In this document: positions 17,399 through 28,200 of the stretch, in pieces
How the letters are laid out: each line of letters starts with the position of its first letter
How positions within the stretch are numbered: the first letter of the stretch is position 1
NCBI RefSeq assembly: GCF_002811245.1
Contig: NZ_NIVQ01000017.1
Location: forward strand, 1 to 64,000
Length of the DNA stretch: 64,000 nt
Direction of reading: 5' to 3'
Origin: Vibrio salilacus
GTDB taxonomy: Bacteria > Pseudomonadota > Gammaproteobacteria > Enterobacterales > Vibrionaceae
Made by a program: the position numbers and the translations under genes
The notes under the pieces: generated by a model
The model's database searches: none
What the model was told of the DNA's origin: nothing
What the model saw: only the letters and a program-made list of their open reading frames with translations

Positions 17399-17489
17399 GA
17401 CAAACCTTGTCTGTAAATAACCATCCTGTATACACCCACTACTATACCATGCTTTAACTTAGCGTCACTGTATGATGTGCTTTAAAAAG

Positions 17490-17702
17490 CTAAAGCTGGC
17501 GTCTGAGTTGAATATCAACCGTTTCATGCAGCTCTGAATAAACCACAACGGCCTCGCCGGATTCAAGCTGGGTTTTGATTTGCTCGATTTTGTCTTGCAG
17601 AGAAATTTCCATATCGCCGTAATCCGTGCCTTCGCGTAAGATGAACTCACGGATAAGATTGTCTAGCGTTTGTGGATCGATTTGTTGCCATGGAACGATC
17701 AT
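17490..17702 (-). CDS. yheU: YheU family protein (UPF0270)
   Basis: 70 residues beginning [17 protein letters not shown], the family signature, with a helix and the acidic segment [18 protein letters not shown]. It is a small conserved gammaproteobacterial protein of unknown function, normally found between prkB and yheT as here. It has no signal peptide or metal motif. Confidence 0.92.
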   Translation of the reverse strand: MIVPWQQIDPQTLDNLIREFILREGTDYGDMEISLQDKIEQIKTQLESGEAVVVYSELHETVDIQLRRQL

Positions 17703-17754
17703 AAATACCTCGTTACTTTATGCTCGGAATACTCGGAAATGAAATACGTTGCGA

Positions 17755-18732
17755 TTATGCTGAAACTGCCAGACTTTGATAGTAGGCGGGCAGAGCCTCT
17801 TCAAGCCAAAAGCGCGGTTTGAGTACGCTGCCACTGACAAATCCGACATGACCGCCTTGGTCAAAAAGCCGGTAGTCGATGTTTTTTGGCAGCACGTATT
17901 TAGGAATGACCGCCTCGGTCATAAACGGATCGTCTTTGGCATGAATAATCTGTGTTGGCAGCTGAATCTGTTTGAGGCGATGAATACCTGAACACTGCTG
18001 GTAGTAATCTTGGGCATCTTTAAACCCGTGCAGTGGTGCGGTGATCTGATCATCAAATTCATACAGTGTAGCGACTTGCTTAATATGTTGATAACTAAGA
18101 GCAAGCTCGCCTTTTAACAGCTGATATTTTTGTAGTGCGCTGTTTTTCAGCGAAGTGAGTAAATAGTTTTTGTACAGCTTAGAAAAACCTTGCTCGATAC
18201 GTTTGGAACAAGAGGATAAATCTAATGGCGCTGAGATGATGGTTGCCGCATCAAGCAGTGGTTCATCTCGATATTGAGCCAGGTAGTTGGCTAACATATT
18301 GCCGCCCAAAGAGATGCCCACAGCTATTTTAGTCTGGTGCGGGAAAAGCTCATCAAGGTATTCGAGGAACAAACGCGCGTCTTCTATCTCGCCCGAGTGG
18401 TAGGCGCGTGCAAGCTTATTGGGTTTACCACTGCAGCCGCGAAAGTGCATCATGACCGCACGCCAACCCTGTTGGGCAAAGGCGTTCATCAATCCGTTAG
18501 CGTACGGACTGTAGAAACTACCTTCCAAACCGTGAAACAACACAAACAGAGGTTTGTGTTGGGTTACTTGTGACGCCATCGGTTCGCTCCAAGCGATATC
18601 AAGGAAGTCCCCATCTGGAGTATCTAAGGTTTGCCACACGGGCTCAAACAACGCCTTTTTACGAATAAAGCGCGGGGCGAGTGTTTGCAGGTGCGGATTG
18701 GCTAATCCTTTAGCAGCAACAAATTGAGTCAT
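17755..18732 (-). CDS. yheT: Alpha/beta-fold hydrolase, YheT family
   Basis: 325 residues. Alpha/beta hydrolase with the nucleophile elbow GISLGGNML (Ser about residue 145), the oxyanion segment FHGLEGSFYSPYANG, an acid in AKDDPFM and the catalytic His in DQGGHVGFV. YheT/AbhD1/3-type proteins are esterases or lipases whose natural substrate in E. coli is unclear. It lies 9 bp from the TIGR02444 gene and forms part of a minus-strand run with yheS. Confidence 0.92.
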   Translation of the reverse strand: MTQFVAAKGLANPHLQTLAPRFIRKKALFEPVWQTLDTPDGDFLDIAWSEPMASQVTQHKPLFVLFHGLEGSFYSPYANGLMNAFAQQGWRAVMMHFRGCSGKPNKLARAYHSGEIEDARLFLEYLDELFPHQTKIAVGISLGGNMLANYLAQYRDEPLLDAATIISAPLDLSSCSKRIEQGFSKLYKNYLLTSLKNSALQKYQLLKGELALSYQHIKQVATLYEFDDQITAPLHGFKDAQDYYQQCSGIHRLKQIQLPTQIIHAKDDPFMTEAVIPKYVLPKNIDYRLFDQGGHVGFVSGSVLKPRFWLEEALPAYYQSLAVSA

Positions 18733-18741
18733 GTGGTTTCT

Positions 18742-19221
18742 CTAGGGGTTAGCTCGTTTATTGACAGGTTGAGCGAACACCGAGTAGAGCGGTTCTCCGC
18801 CAAGTTGACGACAGTAGCGCAGGGTTAACGGTTCACTGTGATTCACCTGTAGTGTGATACTGTTAACGCAATCGACCAGATCAGATTGCTGCTGCTTTTC
18901 GAGTTGCAACTCAAATTGAAGAGATTCGCGATAGAGAGTATCAGGAAGGTGGAATTTAAGCTTTCGCCTCAGTTCACGATAGTTGAGCAATAACGCTTCA
19001 CTGCGACCAAGACACTCTTCAATATGGTGCCAATCTTGCTCTGAAAAACTCACCTGCTGCTCATCAAGCCATTTTAGCAGTAGCAGCAGGTTGACGTTAC
19101 CTTTGTACTGATTTTGTAACGTTAAGCACGCTGATTTTACTTCTCGCACACTGTAGTATTGCAAGCTGAATTGCCATAGCCTTTCTAGTGTTAGAGAAAT
19201 TTTAACGTGCTCTGAACTCAT
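18742..19221 (-). CDS. TIGR02444 family protein
   Basis: 159 residues. Features match the TIGR02444 family of small helical gammaproteobacterial proteins of unknown function: LWQFSLQYYSVREVKSACL at the N-terminus, NLLLLLKWLDEQ, and a helical YRELRRKLK segment. Its start overlaps the stop of yheS by 4 bp, so translation is coupled. It has no catalytic motif. Confidence 0.85.
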   Translation of the reverse strand: MSSEHVKISLTLERLWQFSLQYYSVREVKSACLTLQNQYKGNVNLLLLLKWLDEQQVSFSEQDWHHIEECLGRSEALLLNYRELRRKLKFHLPDTLYRESLQFELQLEKQQQSDLVDCVNSITLQVNHSEPLTLRYCRQLGGEPLYSVFAQPVNKRANP

Positions 19222-21140
19222 CGATTATCGAACTCCAGTTCCATCTGTTCTAGTTGCTCTTGGATTGCCATCCATTCCATCTCGACTTCTTCAAGCGCAC
19301 TTTTACTGTTGGCTTGACTCGCCAGTACTTGATTAAGTTTAGCTTTATTTTCGGCTTGATAAAGTGAGTTGTCAGAGAGCTGAGTTTCAGCCTCGGCCAA
19401 TGTTGCCCCTAACTTATCCATTTTCGCTTCCAGTATTGTCAGGTTCTTGCGAATTGGAGCGGTTTGTTTGCGAAACTCAGCTTCACGGCGTTTTTGCTCT
19501 TTTTTCGCCGCCGCGCTATTGGTTGAGTCTTTTTCAGGTAGTTCGGCTTGGGCGTCGCGACGTTCTTGCTTTTGCTGCTCAGTTAGCCATTTATAGTAGT
19601 CGTTAAGGTCACCATCAAAGGGCGCGACTTGACGGTCATGGACTAGGTAGAGGTCGTCGCTAGTGGCTCGCAGTAAATAGCGATCGTGCGAGACGATAAC
19701 CATTGCCCCTTCAAAGGTTTGCAGAGCGAAAGTCAGCGCTTGACGCATGTCGAGATCAAGGTGGTTGGTTGGCTCATCGAGCAGCAATAGGTTCGGTTTT
19801 TGCCACACGATCAGTGCCAGAACCAAGCGCGCTTTTTCGCCGCCTGAGAATGGTGCGACTTTCTCAAGTGCTTTTTCACCTTGGAACCCAAAACTGCCTA
19901 GATAGTTGCGTAATTCTAGCTCATTCTTATCGGGGGCGATTTGCATCATATGTTGCAACGGCGTCTCTTCTGGATGCAGTGTCTCCAGTTGATGCTGAGC
20001 AAAGTAACCAATCTTAACCCCTTGCGAATAAGTGAGATCGCCACCTTGAGGTTTGAGATCGCGTGAGAGCATTTTGATTAAGGTTGATTTGCCAGCGCCA
20101 TTGCGACCAAGTAGACCAATGCGACTGCCGGGCACCAAGTTAAGACGGATCTTTTCTAAGATCAGGGTATCATCGTAACCAGCGCTGACTTCATCCATCA
20201 TAATGATCGGGTTTGGCAACGCATCGGGCTTGCGAAACTCAAAGCTAAATGGATTATCAAATTGCGCAGGTAGCACTTTTTCCATCCGTTCGAGCGCTTT
20301 AATGCGACTTTGCGCCTGACGTGCTTTGGATGCTTTGTAGCGAAAGCGGTCAATGTAGCTTTGCATGTGTGCCATTTGCTTTTGCTGCTTCTGAAACGTT
20401 GCTTGTTGGAGCATCAGTTTCTGGGCGCGTTGATCTTCAAAAGACGAATAGTTGCCGGTGTACTCATTGAGGAGCTGGTTTTCAACATGGATGATACGGT
20501 TGACGACCGGGTCAAGGAAATCACGGTCATGCGAGATCAAGATAAGCGTGCCCGGGTAGTTCTGTAGCCAACGTTCAAGCCACATTACCGCGTCTAAATC
20601 CAAGTGGTTGGTAGGTTCGTCGAGCAGCAATAAGTCGGAGCGACACAGTAGAGCCTGAGCTAGGTTGAGGCGCATACGCCACCCCCCAGAGAACTGAGTT
20701 AAGCGCCAGCTCATTTGCTGTTGACTGAAACCTAAACCATCAAGCAGTTCTGCCGCACGGGCACGAATGCTATAGCCGCCAATGGTTTCTATTTTGCCAT
20801 GAATTTCAGCGACTAAAGTGCCGTTGTCTTGCTGTTCTGCCTTGGCAAGATCCACTTCGAGGCCGCGGTACTCACGATCACCATCTATGACGTATTCAAT
20901 CGCGCTACGCTCTATTGCCGGGGTTTCTTGCGCGACCCAAGCCAGTTCCCAATGAGCGGGCTTAGCAAAATGGCCAGCATCAATAGAGAGTTGATCTTTA
21001 ATTAGGGCGAATAAGGTCGACTTACCACAGCCGTTTTTCCCGACTAGGCCAACTTTATCGCCCGGTTGAATAGTAGCTGAGGCCTGTTCAAGCAGAGGTT
21101 TTCCGCCACGCAGCAGTTGGATGCCAGAGAAGGTTATCAT
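19218..21140 (-). CDS. yheS: ABC-F family ATPase
   Basis: 640 residues with two ABC cassettes and no membrane segments. Cassette 1 has Walker A GLVGKNGCGKST (~33-44) and signature FSGGWRMRL. Cassette 2 has Walker A GLLGRNGAGKST (~345) and signature FSGGEKARL. Both have LLLLDEPTNHLDLD. The linker (RFRYKASKARQAQSRIKAL) is the P-site tRNA interaction motif region, and the C-terminus is a charged coiled coil. ABC-F proteins bind the ribosomal E site and help with stalled or difficult translation. It is transcribed divergently from kefG. Confidence 0.95.
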   Translation of the reverse strand: MITFSGIQLLRGGKPLLEQASATIQPGDKVGLVGKNGCGKSTLFALIKDQLSIDAGHFAKPAHWELAWVAQETPAIERSAIEYVIDGDREYRGLEVDLAKAEQQDNGTLVAEIHGKIETIGGYSIRARAAELLDGLGFSQQQMSWRLTQFSGGWRMRLNLAQALLCRSDLLLLDEPTNHLDLDAVMWLERWLQNYPGTLILISHDRDFLDPVVNRIIHVENQLLNEYTGNYSSFEDQRAQKLMLQQATFQKQQKQMAHMQSYIDRFRYKASKARQAQSRIKALERMEKVLPAQFDNPFSFEFRKPDALPNPIIMMDEVSAGYDDTLILEKIRLNLVPGSRIGLLGRNGAGKSTLIKMLSRDLKPQGGDLTYSQGVKIGYFAQHQLETLHPEETPLQHMMQIAPDKNELELRNYLGSFGFQGEKALEKVAPFSGGEKARLVLALIVWQKPNLLLLDEPTNHLDLDMRQALTFALQTFEGAMVIVSHDRYLLRATSDDLYLVHDRQVAPFDGDLNDYYKWLTEQQKQERRDAQAELPEKDSTNSAAAKKEQKRREAEFRKQTAPIRKNLTILEAKMDKLGATLAEAETQLSDNSLYQAENKAKLNQVLASQANSKSALEEVEMEWMAIQEQLEQMELEFDNR

Positions 21141-21297
21141 AATATTTGCTATATCTTTACTCGTGATGGCTCGAATAGTAGGGCAGTTGGCTCCCTATGT
21201 CGATTATTGCGTTATTCTGGTGAACCACGTATAACAATCTGATAACGATGAAAATCATCTTAGTCATATCAGCAAAAGAAGGATTGCAGTCGAAGCA

Positions 21298-21888
21298 ATG
21301 GAGACGACAGCCGTAAATAAACCGAAAGTGCTAGTGCTTTACGCTCACCCTGAGCCACAGGCGTCGGTTGCTAACCAGATGATGATCAAGAAAATAGAGT
21401 CTCTTGAGCACGTTACTGTGCATGACCTCTATGCGCACTACCCCGACTTTTTTATTGATGTTGTCGCCGAGCAAAAGCTGCTTAATGTCCATGACGTGAT
21501 TGTTTTTCATCACCCTCTCTATATGTATTCCTGTCCCGCGCTTTTGAAAGAGTGGTTCGATAGAGTGCTTGGTAAAGGGTTCGCCTTTGGTAAAGGGGAA
21601 GCACTGAAAGGCAAATACTGGCGTAGTGTCATCACCACTGGTGGTAAACAAGAGGCGTTTGGCTGCAGTGGTTATAACCGCTATCCCTTGGCCGAAATTC
21701 TGCAACCTTTCGAATTGACGGCAGCGCTATGTCAGATGCATTGGATTGAACCTCTGGTGCTCTATTGGGCGCGCAATGTTGATGAAGTGGAACGCTATCA
21801 ACACGCTGAGGCTTATCGGCACTGGTTACTTGACCCATTAGCGGTATTCGAATCGGCACAAGGAGAAGAGCATGGTAGTGGAAAGTAA
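21298..21888 (+). CDS. kefG: Ancillary NAD(P)H oxidoreductase of the KefB efflux system
   Basis: 196 residues of the flavodoxin-like quinone reductase family (YheR). Visible segments: [14 protein letters not shown] for [23 protein letters not shown], and the [10 protein letters not shown] loop. KefG is required for full activity of the KefB potassium efflux channel and may detoxify electrophiles or quinones. Its last 17 bp overlap kefB, so the two are translationally coupled. The start at ATG 21298 follows AAGGATTG. Confidence 0.93.
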   Translation: METTAVNKPKVLVLYAHPEPQASVANQMMIKKIESLEHVTVHDLYAHYPDFFIDVVAEQKLLNVHDVIVFHHPLYMYSCPALLKEWFDRVLGKGFAFGKGEALKGKYWRSVITTGGKQEAFGCSGYNRYPLAEILQPFELTAALCQMHWIEPLVLYWARNVDEVERYQHAEAYRHWLLDPLAVFESAQGEEHGSGK

Positions 21889-23674
21889 TTTTCTCCAAAG
21901 TAGTGTTATTTTTTTGACTGCAGCAGTCGTTGCTGTCCCGATAGCTCAGCGCCTCGGTTTGGGTTCAGTGCTCGGTTATTTATTAGCCGGCATCGCAATC
22001 GGCCCGTGGGGGCTGGGTTTAATTCGCGATGTAGAGGCGATTCTCCACTTTGCTGAGTTTGGCGTGGTACTGCTGCTGTTCTTGATTGGTTTAGAGCTTA
22101 ATCCGAAAAAACTGCTGCAAATGAAGAGGCCTATTTTAGGTTTAGGTGGCGCCCAAGTGGTGATCACCACGTTAGTGCTGGCGAGTATTGCCTATAGCTT
22201 TGATACATCGTGGCAAACCAGCTTAGTGATTGGTATGGGGTTGGCTCTTTCATCAACGGCGATTGCTTTACGCGTGATTGATGAACAAGGTTTAGCTGGC
22301 AGTGAAACGGGGCAGTCTGGCTTTGCGGTGTTGTTATTTCAAGACATTGCGGTGATTCCCATTTTAGCGGTACTTCCCCTTTTGGCTGGTAATACCGGCG
22401 GCGACTGGTTCGATGTACTCTGGATGATGGCTGGGGTTGCCGGTTTATTGGTCGGTGGTCATTTCTTGTTGCGCCCTGTGTTTCGCTATGTTGTTTTAAG
22501 TGGGGTACGAGAGCTTTTCACTATCGCTGCGCTGTTATTGGTGATTGGTATTGCTCTGGTGATGGAGCGCATCGGTTTATCGATGGCGTTAGGGACCTTC
22601 CTTGCGGGTGTGCTGCTGGCTGAAAGTGAATATCGCCACGAGCTTGAAATCGCGATTGAGCCGTTTAAAGGATTATTGCTCGGATTATTTTTCATCGCGG
22701 TTGGTATGGCGGTCAACTTAGGTTTACTGGCGTTGCAGCCAGTCGCGGTACTTTCGGCGGTCTTTGCTTTGGTCGCGGTGAAAGGCTTTATTCTGTATCT
22801 GTTAGCAAGGCTCGCTGGTAGTCGAGATAAAGCCCGCAGTAAAATGGCCGCGATCTTGAGCCAAGGCGGGGAATTTGCCTTTGTTATCTTTACCGCCGCA
22901 AGCAGCGAAGGTCTGCTTGATGAGCAGCAAATGGCTTTTTTATTACTCGTTGTGAGTTTATCTATGGTCACAACACCGCTGTTATTAATGTTACAAAATC
23001 AATTTTATGCCAGGTTACTCAATCTTGAACTGGAATCTGGGAAGCCGCAAAAAAGTGATGTCATCAACAAACAACCTCGCGTCATTATTGCCGGTTTTGG
23101 CCGCTTTGGTCAGATTATTGGCCGTTTAATGTACGCCAACAAAATCAAGGTTACCGTATTAGAGAGTGATGCCAGCCAAATTAAGCTATTACGTAAATAT
23201 GGCTATAAAGTGTTTTATGGTGATGCGACGCAACTCGACTTGCTACGTGCGGCGGGTGCTGATAAAGCCGAGGCCATGGTGATCTGTACCGACTCACCAG
23301 ATGAAATCATGAAAATCGTCGAACTGTGTCAAACGCATTTCCCACAACTGAAACTGCTCGCTCGTGCCCGCAGTCGCGTAGAAGCGTATCAACTGTTAAG
23401 CCATGGGGTAGATAACTACTCCAGAGAAACCTTTTTAGGCGCGCTCGACTTAGGACGTCAGGCATTGGTCAGTATGGGTATGCATCCTTATCAAGCTAAA
23501 CGTGCTGAAGCGCATTTCAGAAAATTAGATAATGCGATGCTTAAAGAGTTACTTCCTCAGCATAATGATGATAAACAATTGGCCTCAAGAGCCAAAGAAG
23601 CCCGTAAAGAACTGGAAGAGATTTTCGGTCGTGAATTAGAAAGCGATCGACAAGCTAAAAACTTCTGGGATTAG
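21872..23674 (+). CDS. kefB: Glutathione-regulated potassium-efflux system protein
   Basis: 600 residues. The N-terminal ~385 residues are a CPA2 transporter domain with about 12 membrane segments, including [16 protein letters not shown] and the pore-associated [10 protein letters not shown]. The C-terminal domain is a Rossmann KTN/TrkA-N domain ([17 protein letters not shown]) that binds glutathione and its adducts, followed by a helical, charged tail. Efflux of K+ coupled to H+ entry acidifies the cytoplasm and protects from electrophiles. KefB and KefC are close; adjacency to kefG rather than kefF favours KefB. Confidence 0.95.
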   Translation: MVVESNFLQSSVIFLTAAVVAVPIAQRLGLGSVLGYLLAGIAIGPWGLGLIRDVEAILHFAEFGVVLLLFLIGLELNPKKLLQMKRPILGLGGAQVVITTLVLASIAYSFDTSWQTSLVIGMGLALSSTAIALRVIDEQGLAGSETGQSGFAVLLFQDIAVIPILAVLPLLAGNTGGDWFDVLWMMAGVAGLLVGGHFLLRPVFRYVVLSGVRELFTIAALLLVIGIALVMERIGLSMALGTFLAGVLLAESEYRHELEIAIEPFKGLLLGLFFIAVGMAVNLGLLALQPVAVLSAVFALVAVKGFILYLLARLAGSRDKARSKMAAILSQGGEFAFVIFTAASSEGLLDEQQMAFLLLVVSLSMVTTPLLLMLQNQFYARLLNLELESGKPQKSDVINKQPRVIIAGFGRFGQIIGRLMYANKIKVTVLESDASQIKLLRKYGYKVFYGDATQLDLLRAAGADKAEAMVICTDSPDEIMKIVELCQTHFPQLKLLARARSRVEAYQLLSHGVDNYSRETFLGALDLGRQALVSMGMHPYQAKRAEAHFRKLDNAMLKELLPQHNDDKQLASRAKEARKELEEIFGRELESDRQAKNFWD

Positions 23675-23694
23675 TCCAATAATAGAGTTGTAAC

Positions 23695-23889
23695 ATGAAA
23701 AAAAGATTTATTGCCGGAGCACGTTGCCCTATATGTGCAGCACAAGACACCTTACGTTGGTGGATAGAGAATAATATTGAATTGGTTGAGTGTGTTGAGT
23801 GTCATCACCAAGACCAACGCACACCGCAAACTGTCGATCAATCCGAACACAGTGGGCAAGCAATGATCGGGATTTTTAAACCAGATTGA
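23695..23889 (+). CDS. yheV: YheV family putative zinc ribbon protein
   Basis: 64 residues. Two pairs of cysteines (RCPICAAQDT and VECVECHHQD) make a zinc ribbon. The sequence start MKKRFIAGARCP is typical of YheV, conserved downstream of kefB in enterics and vibrios. Function unknown. It is 20 bp after kefB and likely in the same operon. Confidence 0.93.
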   Translation: MKKRFIAGARCPICAAQDTLRWWIENNIELVECVECHHQDQRTPQTVDQSEHSGQAMIGIFKPD

Positions 23890-23978
23890 TTGTGTTTCTA
23901 TAAATCATCCCCATAATACCCCGATAGAAAGTTTGCAGACCTTAATCAAGTAGGGTCCTAATTCTCCTTGGAGTTAAT

Positions 23979-24566
23979 ATGAAAATTGAAAAGAACGTAG
24001 TTGTAAGTCTTGCTTACCAAGTAAAACTTGAAGACGGTGCGGTTGTTGATCAATCGACAGTGGACGCGCCACTTGATTACTTGCACGGCAACGACAACCT
24101 AATCACAGGTCTTGAAACCGCACTTGAAGGCAAAGAGGCGGGCGAGAAGTTCTCTGTGACGGTTTCTCCTGAAGAAGCGTACGGTGAGCACAGCGATGCT
24201 CTAGTACAGCGCGTTCCTGCTGAAGTATTCCAAGGCGTTGAAGAAATCGAAGTTGGCATGCGTTTCCTCGCGGATACTGACCAAGGTCCGATCCCGGTTG
24301 AAGTCACAGAAGTCGACGGCGATGAAGTGGTTGTCGATGGTAACCACATGCTAGCAGGCCAAACATTGACGTTTGATGTTGAAGTGATTGCGCTGCGTGA
24401 AGCAACAGCAGAAGAGATCGAACACGGCCATGTGCACCAAGCAGGCGGTTGTGGTCACGATCATGACCATGACCACGAAGGTGGCTGCTGTGGTGGCGAA
24501 GGCCACGACCATGGTGAAGAGAAAAAAGAAGGCTGCTGCGGTGGCGGTGGTTGCGGCTCTCACTAA
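23979..24566 (+). CDS. slyD: FKBP-type peptidyl-prolyl isomerase and metallochaperone
   Basis: 195 residues. Residues 1-140 hold the split FKBP domain (VVSLAYQVKLEDG, PLDYLHG, and GEHSDALVQRVP) with its inserted flap chaperone domain. The C-terminal ~50 residues are extremely rich in His, Cys, Gly and Glu (for example GGCGHDHDHDHEGGCCGG), the nickel-binding tail that lets SlyD feed nickel to hydrogenase and other enzymes. Its stretch of simple codons is native and not a frameshift. It ends at an intrinsic terminator. Confidence 0.96.
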   Translation: MKIEKNVVVSLAYQVKLEDGAVVDQSTVDAPLDYLHGNDNLITGLETALEGKEAGEKFSVTVSPEEAYGEHSDALVQRVPAEVFQGVEEIEVGMRFLADTDQGPIPVEVTEVDGDEVVVDGNHMLAGQTLTFDVEVIALREATAEEIEHGHVHQAGGCGHDHDHDHEGGCCGGEGHDHGEEKKEGCCGGGGCGSH

Positions 24567-24584
24567 TCGCTTAGTGATTGACTG

Positions 24585-24622
24585 AAAAAGGCGCTTTCTG
24601 CTATGCGGGAGGTGCCTTTTTT
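24585..24622 (+). terminator. Terminator of slyD
   Basis: AAAAAGGCGC (from 24585) pairs with GTGCCTTTTTT ending at 24622, with one G-T pair; the 3' arm runs into a T-run. Confidence 0.75.
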
Positions 24623-24661
24623 GTTATTTATGGGTGACGTTTCCCTATCGAGATAGACACT

Positions 24662-25603
24662 ATGACGCAACCTTTTTCCATCGCTATTCATGGCGGCGCA
24701 GGGACCATTTTACCTGAGCAGATGAGCGATGAGCTGAAAGCCGCTATTTTAGATGACCTAGAGCAGTCGGTTCGTCGTGGTCATCAGGTGTTAGAGCAGG
24801 GCGGTGATGCGTTAGATGCGGTGGTTGCCGCAGTAAAAGTGCTAGAAGACTCGCCTAATTTTAATGCCGGTAAAGGTTCCGTTTTGACCAATAAAGAGAT
24901 GGTTGAGATGGATGCCTCTGTGATGCATGGCAAAGTGCTTGATGCCGGTGCGGTTGCTGGCGTTCGCCATATTAAAAACCCGGTTGAACTGGCCCGTGAT
25001 GTGATGAACCAAAGTCATCATGTGCTACTGATTGGCGAAGGTGCCGAGGCGTTTGCTTTCGAGCACGGTCATGCATTTACAGAGCAAGACTATTTTTTTA
25101 CTGACCGACGTTATCAGCAACTGCAATCGATGAAAGACAAGGGATTATTTGTGCTCTCTGAATCGAAATACCCCGACGACAAAAAGTTTGGTACTGTCGG
25201 TGCGGTAGCTCTTGACCAAGAAGGTAACCTTGCTGCGGCGACCAGTACTGGAGGCATTACCAATAAGCAGTATGGCCGTGTCGGCGATTCAGCGATTATC
25301 GGTGCTGGCACTTATGCCGAAAATGGCAATGTGGCGGTGTCGACCACAGGCATGGGCGAATTTTTTATTCGAAAAACGGTGGCGAGCGATGTGGCTGCGC
25401 GGATGCGCTATTTACAGCAAGATATTCATGTCGCATGTGACAGTGTGATCCAGGGTGAGCTTAAAGCAATGGGAGGCGAAGGCGGTTTAATCGCGGTTAA
25501 TAGCCAAGGTGAGGTGCACTTTGCGATGAACAGTTGTGGAATGTATCGCGCCTGTATCGATATTGCTGGCAAGCTAAGCATTAAAATTTACGCCGACGAA
25601 TAG
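24662..25603 (+). CDS. iaaA: Isoaspartyl peptidase/L-asparaginase
   Basis: 313 residues, plant-type asparaginase (Ntn hydrolase). The enzyme removes isoaspartyl residues from peptides and hydrolyses asparagine. Visible motifs: IAIHGGAGTI at the start, FNAGKGSVLT and MDASVM, then the autocleavage site with the new N-terminal Thr in KFGTVGAV (about residue 178), followed by ATSTGGITNKQYGRVGDS and STTGMGE. No signal peptide, so it is cytoplasmic and differs from the periplasmic AnsB type. The start at ATG 24662 has only a weak Shine-Dalgarno sequence. Confidence 0.93.
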   Translation: MTQPFSIAIHGGAGTILPEQMSDELKAAILDDLEQSVRRGHQVLEQGGDALDAVVAAVKVLEDSPNFNAGKGSVLTNKEMVEMDASVMHGKVLDAGAVAGVRHIKNPVELARDVMNQSHHVLLIGEGAEAFAFEHGHAFTEQDYFFTDRRYQQLQSMKDKGLFVLSESKYPDDKKFGTVGAVALDQEGNLAAATSTGGITNKQYGRVGDSAIIGAGTYAENGNVAVSTTGMGEFFIRKTVASDVAARMRYLQQDIHVACDSVIQGELKAMGGEGGLIAVNSQGEVHFAMNSCGMYRACIDIAGKLSIKIYADE

Positions 25604-25723
25604 AATAATCGTAGAAAAATTGCGCTTAAATTATGCTAGGTCAATAATTTAGTCTCGACTGGGGTGGGTGTGTTTAAAAAATGACTGCAAGAAGTGTGAT
25701 TCAGTGCTAGAATCCATTTTTAA

Positions 25724-27061
<1,338 letters not shown>

Positions 27062-27090
27062 TCTCTGATTGATTTCAAATAGTTATAAAA

Positions 27091-27115
27091 CCAGCGCTAA
27101 GTCGCTGGTTTTTTT
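27091..27115 (+). terminator. Terminator of purA
   Basis: CCAGCG (27091-27096), loop CTAAGT, CGCTGG (27103-27108), then seven T. Confidence 0.9.
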
Positions 27116-27181
27116 ATGACCATTTTTCTTGAAATCTCATGCTGTTACGGCAACAATTTGCCATGTGACGGCAATTTTGAT

Positions 27182-27208
27182 TAAAGAGTTAGCAGCCGTT
27201 GCCGATAC
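27182..27208 (+). promoter_or_regulatory. Sigma28 (FliA) promoter of motX
   Basis: TAAAGAGT (27182-27189), exactly 11 bases, then GCCGATAC (27201-27208). The flagellar sigma28 consensus is TAAAGTTT-N11-GCCGATAA, so only three positions differ. This places motX among late flagellar genes, as known for vibrios. The predicted start of transcription is near 27215. Confidence 0.85.
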
Positions 27209-27219
27209 TAGTATCAAGC

Positions 27220-27301
27220 TTGCCGCTTTAAGTGGCAAATCAGGATGCTGCTCAATATTACTCTCAATAAGGGCTGATACGTTTAAGCGTTTATTGAGAG
27301 T
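27220..27301 (+). other. Structured 5' untranslated region of motX
   Basis: Two dyads follow the sigma28 promoter. TTGCC...GGCAA at about 27220-27238 is a near-perfect palindrome right at the predicted transcription start. ACTCTCAATAA (27260-27270) pairs perfectly with TTATTGAGAGT (27291-27301) across a 20-base loop. The second stem ends about 40 bases before the ATG, so it could affect message stability or translation. Confidence 0.5.
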
Positions 27302-27341
27302 GGTATCGAGGTATCTTTAGTCGAAGTTAAGAGTGCAGAAC

Positions 27342-27980
27342 ATGAAGCTAAGACAGTTAGCAGCTTCGATGGTACTGGCGTTGAGTGCCTCAGTGGTACA
27401 GGCGAATACCTTGCCTGCAATCGGTGAGCCTGTACCTATCTATACCGAAGCCGAACTAATTAAACTGATTAATGACAATCAACATCTTGAACGCGTAAAA
27501 GCGGACAATTGCCAGTTGATCGAAGACATTGTTGCCCGTGCGACACGCATCAGCTTGCCAGCGTATGAGTTTCTTTACGGTGATATGCTTGCTTGGGGCG
27601 TGTGTGTCGATCAAGATGTCGAACTCGGGCTCTATTATATGGAGAATGCTGCGCACCAAGGTTTGCCAGCAGCACTTGAGCAAATTGGCCGTTATTATTC
27701 ACGCGGAACGTTAGTCCAACAAGACAAAGAACGCGCGATTCCTTATCTGCGTGAAGCCGCCGCAATGGGTAACCTCAATGCTCGCATTCATCTTGCCGAA
27801 CTTTTGTTGCGTGACTATGGTAGTCCACTTGATTACGAAGACGCCTATCGTTGGCTTTATAATTCGGTGACGGCTGACCAACGCACGCACAAACGAATCA
27901 ATGTATTACGCCAAGGTTTAGAGCGCCGAATGCCGCAAAACATCATTGCGCGCGCTAAAAAACGCGACACTTTCTGGTAA
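27342..27980 (+). CDS. motX: Sodium-driven flagellar motor protein MotX
   Basis: 212 residues counting from the ATG at 27342. A signal peptide (MKLRQLAASMVLALSASVVQA) precedes a region with Sel1-like repeats (YMENAAHQGLPAALEQIGRYY and YLREAAAMGNLNARIHLAELL). MotX with MotY forms the T-ring around the basal body and holds the PomAB stator in place for sodium-driven rotation of the polar flagellum. A conserved sigma28 promoter and the location between purA and rnr support the call. An in-frame GTG at 27333 would add three residues before the signal and is less likely. Confidence 0.92.
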   Translation: MKLRQLAASMVLALSASVVQANTLPAIGEPVPIYTEAELIKLINDNQHLERVKADNCQLIEDIVARATRISLPAYEFLYGDMLAWGVCVDQDVELGLYYMENAAHQGLPAALEQIGRYYSRGTLVQQDKERAIPYLREAAAMGNLNARIHLAELLLRDYGSPLDYEDAYRWLYNSVTADQRTHKRINVLRQGLERRMPQNIIARAKKRDTFW

Positions 27981-27987
27981 CACCTTT

Positions 27988-28054
27988 CGCTAACCATACT
28001 GCACTCTGGTTAGCGACTTGACTGAGTGCCCAACGCGAATGCTGGGCATTTTTT
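27988..28054 (+). terminator. Tandem hairpins ending motX, the second an intrinsic terminator
   Basis: CGCTAACCA/TGGTTAGCG (27988-27996 with 28007-28015) is a perfect stem without a T-run. TGCCCA (28027-28032)/TGGGCA (28043-28048) follows and ends in six T. Confidence 0.75.
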
Positions 28055-28200
28055 CTCTTAACACACTTTTCTACCAATAGAATTATGCTAAGTGATGAAA
28101 ACGATTAAAAATTTCGTTTTTAACTCGACTTACCTGTAGCTTATTCTATGAGTCAGATATACTAGATTTAACTACCTTCCTTCTACTAATAGGCGTGCCT

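Noticed and set aside
22486-22971. 161-codon frame opposite kefB
   Set aside because: Low-complexity antisense reading of a membrane-protein gene; Ser/Lys-rich content is a codon-bias artefact.
24420-24566. Low-complexity His/Cys codons in slyD as a sign of misassembly
   Set aside because: A His/Cys-rich metal-binding tail is normal for SlyD.
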